From: Draconibacterium mangrovi
Lineage (GTDB): Bacteria > Bacteroidota > Bacteroidia > Bacteroidales > Prolixibacteraceae
Length of the DNA stretch: 64,000 nt
Direction: 5' to 3'
Assembly (NCBI RefSeq): GCF_010586825.1
Contig: NZ_JAAAGB010000002.1
Coordinates: forward strand, 186,001 to 250,000
The position numbers and the translations under genes are program-made. This document shows positions 59,618 through 64,000 of this stretch, in pieces; within the stretch, counting starts at the first letter, position 1; each line of letters starts with the position of its first letter. A model generated the notes under the pieces. That model was not told where the DNA came from. It worked only from the letters and a program-made list of their open reading frames with translations, and did not search any database.

Positions 59618-62494
59618 ATGTCTCAGGATAGATTTGTCACCCGCCATATTGGCCCACGAGGAATAGAAATTGCCGAAATGCTTGAATTTGTTGGTGTTTC
59701 GTCGATGGAGGAATTACTGGAACAAACAGTTCCTTCAAACATCAGGTTACAACAGCCTTTAAAAATGAAGGAAGGATTGTCGGAAAGAAAATACTTCCGC
59801 CGTATTCTCGAGTTGGCATCAAAAAATAAAGTATTCAATACTTACATCGGAATGGGATATTACGATACCATTACTCCGGCAGTGGTTTTGCGTAATGTGC
59901 TTGAGAATCCGGTGTGGTATACTTCTTACACACCATATCAGGCCGAGATTTCGCAGGGACGACTGGAGGCACTGTTAAATTACCAGACTATGGTTTGTGG
60001 TTTAACCGGAATGGACATTGCTAATGCATCTTTGCTCGACGAGGCTACTGCGGCTGCCGAAGCGATGGTAATGATGGCCAACCTGAGATCACGGAAAATG
60101 GTGAAAGACGATGTAAATACCATTTTGGTGGATGAAAAGATGTGGCCGCAAACGCACGATGTATTAAAAACCCGTGCACTGCCGCTGGGATTTGAATTGA
60201 AAATCCAGCCTAAAGACGAATTCAATTTTGATGAGAATGTTTTTGGCGTAATCGTTCAATATCCGAACTCGGATGGCGAAATAACTGATTATGCTGAGCT
60301 GGTTAAAAAAGCGCACGAAAAAGAAATAAAAGTGGCGGTTGCTGCCGATTTGATGTCGCTGGCAATTTTAACTCCTCCGGGAGAGTGGGGCGCTGATATT
60401 GTATTTGGTAACTCGCAGCGTTTTGGTGTACCAATGGGTTATGGCGGACCACATGCCGCATTTTTTGCAGCACGCGAAGAGTTTAAAAGAAATATGCCGG
60501 GACGTATTATCGGAGTAACCAAAGATATGCACGGAAACCGGGCGCTTCGTATGGCACTGCAAACCCGCGAGCAGCACATTAAACGCGAAAAAGCAACATC
60601 GAATATTTGTACAGCGCAGGCGTTGCTGGCAATTATGGCCGGTTTCTTTGGTGTTTATCATGGCCCTGAAGGTATTATCGGAATTGCTGAGCGCATTCAC
60701 AATATCGCTGCATTTCTTGCCATTGAAATTGAAAAACTGGGCTATACCCAAATCAATAAAAACTTTTTTGATACTATACGTTTTGCATTGCCAAAACATG
60801 TAATGCGCGAAGACATTGAATGGTTATCGCACGAGCTGGAAATGAACTTCCGCTATTTCGATAATGGCGATGTGGGTATCAGTATCGACGAAACAACCAA
60901 CCCGCAGGATATTGGCTGGATCATTGAAGTGTTCGCCAAAGCTGCCAACAAAAAATGGCAGGTGGCGGAAGAATATCCTGAAGGATTTGAAATTGATGCC
61001 GCGTTTAAACGAACTTCTAAATTTATGACCGAAGAGGTGTTTAATAAATACCGTTCGGAAACAGAAATGGTTCGTTACATTAAACGCCTGGCAAAAAAAG
61101 ATATTTCGCTAACTCAATCGATGATCTCGTTGGGATCGTGCACGATGAAACTGAATGCAGCTACTGAAATGTTGCCGTTGAGCTGGATTGAATTTAACGG
61201 TTTGCATCCGTTTGTTCCGAAAAACCAGGCACGCGGTTACCAGGAAATGATGGAAGAACTGCGCCGTGATTTGGCGGAAATTACCGGAATGGCCGATGTG
61301 AGTTTGCAACCTAATTCAGGTGCAGCAGGCGAATATGCCGGTTTGATGGTAATTCAGGAATACCACAAAAGCAGAGGAGAGGATCAGCGCGATGTGGTGA
61401 TTATTCCTTCATCTGCACACGGAACCAACCCGGCAAGTGCGGTAATGGCGGGCACAAAAGTAGTTGTGGTAAAATGCGACGAAAAAGGTAATGTTGACAT
61501 GGACGACCTTCGTGCTAAAGCTGAACTGCATAAAGACCGGCTTTCGGCGTTTATGGTAACTTATCCGTCAACGCACGGAGTTTTCGAAGCCTCGATTATT
61601 GAAATGTGCGAGGTGATTCACGAAAATGGTGGCCAGGTTTATATGGACGGTGCCAATATGAACGCCCAGGTTGGATTGACTAATCCGCGACTGATTGGTG
61701 CCGATGTGTGCCACCTGAACTTGCATAAAACATTTGCTATTCCGCACGGTGGCGGTGGACCGGGTGTTGGCCCGATTGGTGTTGCCAGCCATTTGGTGGA
61801 GTTCCTGCCATCGCACCCGATTATGAATAATGGTCACGTGGGAATTACAGCGGTTTCTGCAGCTCCTTGGGGAAGTGCTTCGGTATTGCCGATTACCTAC
61901 GGTTACATTAAAATGATGGGCGCTGAAGGCCTGACAGAAGCCACAAAAATCGCCATTTTAAATGCAAACTATATTGCTACCGCATTAAAAGATAATTACG
62001 GAATTTTATATACCGGCGAAAACGGTCGCGTAGCGCACGAGTTGATTTTGGAGTGCCGCCACCTAAAAGCTTCAGCCGGAATTACTGAAGAAGACATTGC
62101 AAAACGTTTAATGGATTATGGTTTACATGCGCCAACGCTGTCGTTCCCGGTTCACGGTACTTTAATGATCGAGCCTACAGAAAGTGAATCGAAAGATGAG
62201 CTGGATCGTTTTATCAGCGCCTTAAACTCCATTTTCGAAGAGGTTAAAGAAGTGGAGAACGGTGTTGCCGACAAAGCGGATAACGTACTTAAAAATGCAC
62301 CTCATACCGCCCAAAGCGTTTGCGCCGATGAATGGCCACATGCTTATGGCCGAGAAAAAGCTGCTTATCCGCTGGATTGGGTGCGCGAAAACAAATACTG
62401 GGTGCCGGTTGGCCGTGTTGATAATGCATGGGGCGATCGTAACCTGATTTGTACCTGCGGTTCGCCGGAGGAATACGAAGCTTTTGCCGACTAA
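59618..62494 (+). CDS. gcvP: Glycine dehydrogenase (decarboxylating), P protein
   Basis: 958 residues: the fused alpha and beta P-protein. FVTRHIGPRGIEIAEML at the start, GMGYYDTITPAVVLRN, TPYQAEISQGRLEALLNYQTM, and in the second half GSCTMKLNAATEMLP and the PLP lysine in LNLHKTFAIPHGGGGPG. It decarboxylates glycine and loads the aminomethyl group on the H protein. gcvT is at 9.55 kb; gcvH is not in the window. Confidence 0.97.
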   Translation: MSQDRFVTRHIGPRGIEIAEMLEFVGVSSMEELLEQTVPSNIRLQQPLKMKEGLSERKYFRRILELASKNKVFNTYIGMGYYDTITPAVVLRNVLENPVWYTSYTPYQAEISQGRLEALLNYQTMVCGLTGMDIANASLLDEATAAAEAMVMMANLRSRKMVKDDVNTILVDEKMWPQTHDVLKTRALPLGFELKIQPKDEFNFDENVFGVIVQYPNSDGEITDYAELVKKAHEKEIKVAVAADLMSLAILTPPGEWGADIVFGNSQRFGVPMGYGGPHAAFFAAREEFKRNMPGRIIGVTKDMHGNRALRMALQTREQHIKREKATSNICTAQALLAIMAGFFGVYHGPEGIIGIAERIHNIAAFLAIEIEKLGYTQINKNFFDTIRFALPKHVMREDIEWLSHELEMNFRYFDNGDVGISIDETTNPQDIGWIIEVFAKAANKKWQVAEEYPEGFEIDAAFKRTSKFMTEEVFNKYRSETEMVRYIKRLAKKDISLTQSMISLGSCTMKLNAATEMLPLSWIEFNGLHPFVPKNQARGYQEMMEELRRDLAEITGMADVSLQPNSGAAGEYAGLMVIQEYHKSRGEDQRDVVIIPSSAHGTNPASAVMAGTKVVVVKCDEKGNVDMDDLRAKAELHKDRLSAFMVTYPSTHGVFEASIIEMCEVIHENGGQVYMDGANMNAQVGLTNPRLIGADVCHLNLHKTFAIPHGGGGPGVGPIGVASHLVEFLPSHPIMNNGHVGITAVSAAPWGSASVLPITYGYIKMMGAEGLTEATKIAILNANYIATALKDNYGILYTGENGRVAHELILECRHLKASAGITEEDIAKRLMDYGLHAPTLSFPVHGTLMIEPTESESKDELDRFISALNSIFEEVKEVENGVADKADNVLKNAPHTAQSVCADEWPHAYGREKAAYPLDWVRENKYWVPVGRVDNAWGDRNLICTCGSPEEYEAFAD

Positions 62495-62519
62495 AAGAAT
62501 AAATCTTTAGATAAATATT

Positions 62520-62552
62520 AAAAGCCGTCTGAATTTTCAGGCGGCTTTTTTA
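62520..62552 (+). terminator. gcvP terminator
   Basis: Stem AAAAGCCGTCTG / CAGGCGGCTTTT with one G-U pair, 6-base loop and T run. Confidence 0.85.
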
Positions 62553-62562
62553 TTTTTGCTGT

Positions 62563-63366
62563 ATGATCACATTTCCCAATGCTAAAATTAATATCGGGCT
62601 GAATGTTGTGGAGAAACGACCGGACGGTTACCACAACCTGGAAACCATTTTCTACCCGGTAAAATTAGCGGATGCTTTGGAAGTGATCGAAGCGGAAGAA
62701 ACAGCTTTTTCTTCATCAGGAATTGATATTGATGCTGCGCCGGAAAATAACCTCGTTTTTAAAGCTTATTCTTTGCTTGCCGGAGATTTTCACCTTTCGC
62801 CGGTAAAAATGCACTTACACAAGGTAATTCCGTTTGGAGCTGGCCTTGGTGGTGGTTCGGCTGACGCTGCTTTTGCTTTAAAAATGCTGAACGATTATTT
62901 TGCCTTGGGATTAACAACAACCCAATTGGAGGATTATGCTGCAAGAATTGGTGCCGATTGTCCGTTTTTCATTCAAAACAAACCCACTTTTGCACACGGC
63001 ATTGGCGATCAGTTTAAACCGGTAAATCTCGATTTGTCGGGTTACGAGCTTGTAATCGTTAAACCTCCAATTTCGGTAAGTACACCACAGGCCTACCGAA
63101 ATATCATTCCAACAAAGCCCGATTTTAACCTGCTGGAAATTGACCAGCTTCCCATCGAAGATTGGAAAACGGTGGTGAAAAACGATTTCGAGAAAAGCGT
63201 ATTTCCGCAATTCCCCGAAATAGAAAAACTAAAGGAAAATCTTTACGAAGCAGGCGCGGTGTACGCTTCCATGTCGGGAAGTGGCTCGGCGGTGTTTGGT
63301 ATCTTTCGCCATTTACCGACAAATCTGGACAGATTCCTACCTAAAGGTATTTTTATTTACCGATAG
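62563..63366 (+). CDS. ispE: 4-(cytidine 5'-diphospho)-2-C-methyl-D-erythritol kinase
   Basis: 267 residues, GHMP kinase. FPNAKINIGLNVVEKRPDGYHNLETI is the IspE N-terminus; the ATP loop PFGAGLGGGSADAAF lies at about 89-103, and SMSGSGSAVFGIF near the end is motif 3. It phosphorylates CDP-methylerythritol in the non-mevalonate isoprenoid pathway. The terminator of gcvP ends 10 bases before the ATG, so the leader must be very short or transcription reads through. Confidence 0.95.
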   Translation: MITFPNAKINIGLNVVEKRPDGYHNLETIFYPVKLADALEVIEAEETAFSSSGIDIDAAPENNLVFKAYSLLAGDFHLSPVKMHLHKVIPFGAGLGGGSADAAFALKMLNDYFALGLTTTQLEDYAARIGADCPFFIQNKPTFAHGIGDQFKPVNLDLSGYELVIVKPPISVSTPQAYRNIIPTKPDFNLLEIDQLPIEDWKTVVKNDFEKSVFPQFPEIEKLKENLYEAGAVYASMSGSGSAVFGIFRHLPTNLDRFLPKGIFIYR

Positions 63367-63547
63367 CCCCGGACGTTTACCGACCTTAAGAACTCATTAA
63401 CATTTTTTTTATTCTTTTTAACAAAACGAGGTGTAACCTTTGTACTCGTTAATAGTCATATTAACTGAAAACAAGAAAACAAAAAAGTCCTTTGCGAAGG
63501 CATTTGAAAACAAACAATTAGTAAGAAAACAATTGAAAACAGAAAAC

Positions 63548-63961
63548 ATGAAAACTAGATTTAATTTAAAAACAGTTGCACTTATAATAGCCGTCATTTT
63601 TACAGTGGGAACAGCTAACGCAACAGAGAAAGTAACAAAAGCCTCGAGCCATGAGAGCATTACAGAAACAGCATTGAGTCTTGAAAGCTGGATGACAAAC
63701 GACGCGATTTGGAGCACTTCAGACGTAACGAATTTTGTTGAAGCGCAGGAAGAGTCGCTGAACCTTGAAAACTGGATGACAAACAGCGATGTGTGGTCTA
63801 CTTCAACCGATTGGGCAGCCAATACCACAGAAGCCAATTTGGAGTTGGAAGCATGGATGACTGACAAAGTAGCTTGGGAAGTGGCACCAGCTTCAGCAGA
63901 AACAGAAGGACAATTGAGCCTTGAGGAATGGATGATTAACGAAAAAGTTTGGAATTTGTAG
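63548..63961 (+). CDS. Small secreted protein with four WM-type repeats
   Basis: 137 residues from ATG 63548; the frame is open to 63440 but a signal peptide starts here (MKTRFNLKTVALIIAVIFTV, cleaved after ANA). The mature part consists of four tandem units, roughly 25-28 residues apart, each with L-x-LE-x-WM-x(5)-W: LSLESWMTNDAIW, LNLENWMTNSDVW, LELEAWMTDKVAW and LSLEEWMINEKVW. Linkers are Ser/Thr/Ala/Glu-rich. Acidic, with no Cys in the mature part, so no disulfide or lipid anchor. Function is unknown. A leader of about 100 bases lies upstream, and the protein ends 39 bases before the window edge. Confidence 0.7.
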   Translation: MKTRFNLKTVALIIAVIFTVGTANATEKVTKASSHESITETALSLESWMTNDAIWSTSDVTNFVEAQEESLNLENWMTNSDVWSTSTDWAANTTEANLELEAWMTDKVAWEVAPASAETEGQLSLEEWMINEKVWNL

Positions 63962-64000
63962 ATAAATAGAAACGCGATTAGTTTTATTTGGATTTTTGAG

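Noticed and set aside
62551-62558. TATTTTTG box as ispE promoter
   Set aside because: Only 4 bases separate it from the ATG, so transcription would start at or after the start codon. It also overlaps the T run of the gcvP terminator. Leaderless ispE is possible but unsupported.
63440-63547. Upstream start for the WM-repeat protein
   Set aside because: The added Lys-rich residues would precede a clear signal peptide that begins at 63548.
1-64000. tRNA or rRNA genes
   Set aside because: No cloverleaf with a TTCGANNC-type arm and matching acceptor ends, and no rRNA-like stretch, was seen in the intergenic regions. A dedicated covariance search would settle this.

Overview
The window looks like chromosomal DNA of a Bacteroidota bacterium, most likely order Marinilabiliales (Prolixibacteraceae-like). 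This is an inference from gene content: a PorE-type OmpA lipoprotein of the type IX secretion system, DUF2851, DUF4294 and DUF6261 proteins, a GSIII glutamine synthetase, a Lys-type short SerA, and short upstream boxes that fit the Bacteroidota promoter element TAnnTTTG, with little sign of Shine-Dalgarno sites. No rRNA, tRNA, phage, IS transposase or CRISPR-cas genes were seen. Rho-independent terminators are plentiful and mark transcript ends well.

Layout. 0-2 kb: the tail of a membrane protein, then a NarL-type two-component pair. 2-11 kb: pyruvate phosphate dikinase (minus), a non-coding stretch with two near-identical small-RNA-like units in tandem, clpB, a metal-dependent cyclase and an HPt protein (minus), gcvT. 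11-15 kb: a serine operon serC-serA-DUF1015 interrupted by a four-helix-bundle gene with inverted repeat-like flanks. 15-19 kb: a very large receiver-like plus ATP-grasp protein and a Cys-cluster protein. 19-26 kb is the most accessory part: a WG-like lipoprotein, a seven-unit palindromic array with a 41-bp period, a DUF6261 gene whose 3' end appears split by a DUF559-nuclease element carrying terminal repeats, a galacturonate operon (uxaB-uxaA), and a decayed FAD-dependent oxidoreductase. 26-36 kb: membrane pyrophosphatase, a DHOD-like protein, an M16 lipoprotein peptidase, and a TldD/PmbA pair with a Tat signal on TldD. 36-44.5 kb: a nitrogen cluster with three different glutamine synthetase families (GSII, a GSI-like enzyme and GSIII), an aminotransferase, a kinase-fold protein and a HAD phosphatase. 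44.5-58 kb: PorE-like protein, sensor kinase, PQQ-type propeller, K+ channel, DUF2851, TrmH-type methyltransferase, arginine deiminase, DUF4294, ThpR, ABM protein, an undecaprenyl sugar transferase and a degenerate Gfo/Idh-like protein. 58-64 kb: pcm, an MBL hydrolase, gcvP, ispE and a small secreted protein built of four WM-containing repeats.

How they work together. Glycine and serine metabolism (serC, serA, gcvT, gcvP) and nitrogen assimilation (three GS families, arginine deiminase) are strongly represented. PPDK and a K+-type membrane pyrophosphatase point to PPi-linked energy saving. The uxaB-uxaA pair takes galacturonate from pectin toward KDG. The PorE homologue and the sugar transferase belong to the envelope and secretion machinery.

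Most worth following up: the DUF559 nuclease unit between two TIR-like repeat elements with a 14-bp flanking duplication; the palindromic array ahead of DUF6261; the twin small-RNA units ahead of clpB; the secreted WM-repeat protein; the receiver/ATP-grasp fusion; and the GS-like/kinase/HAD operon.
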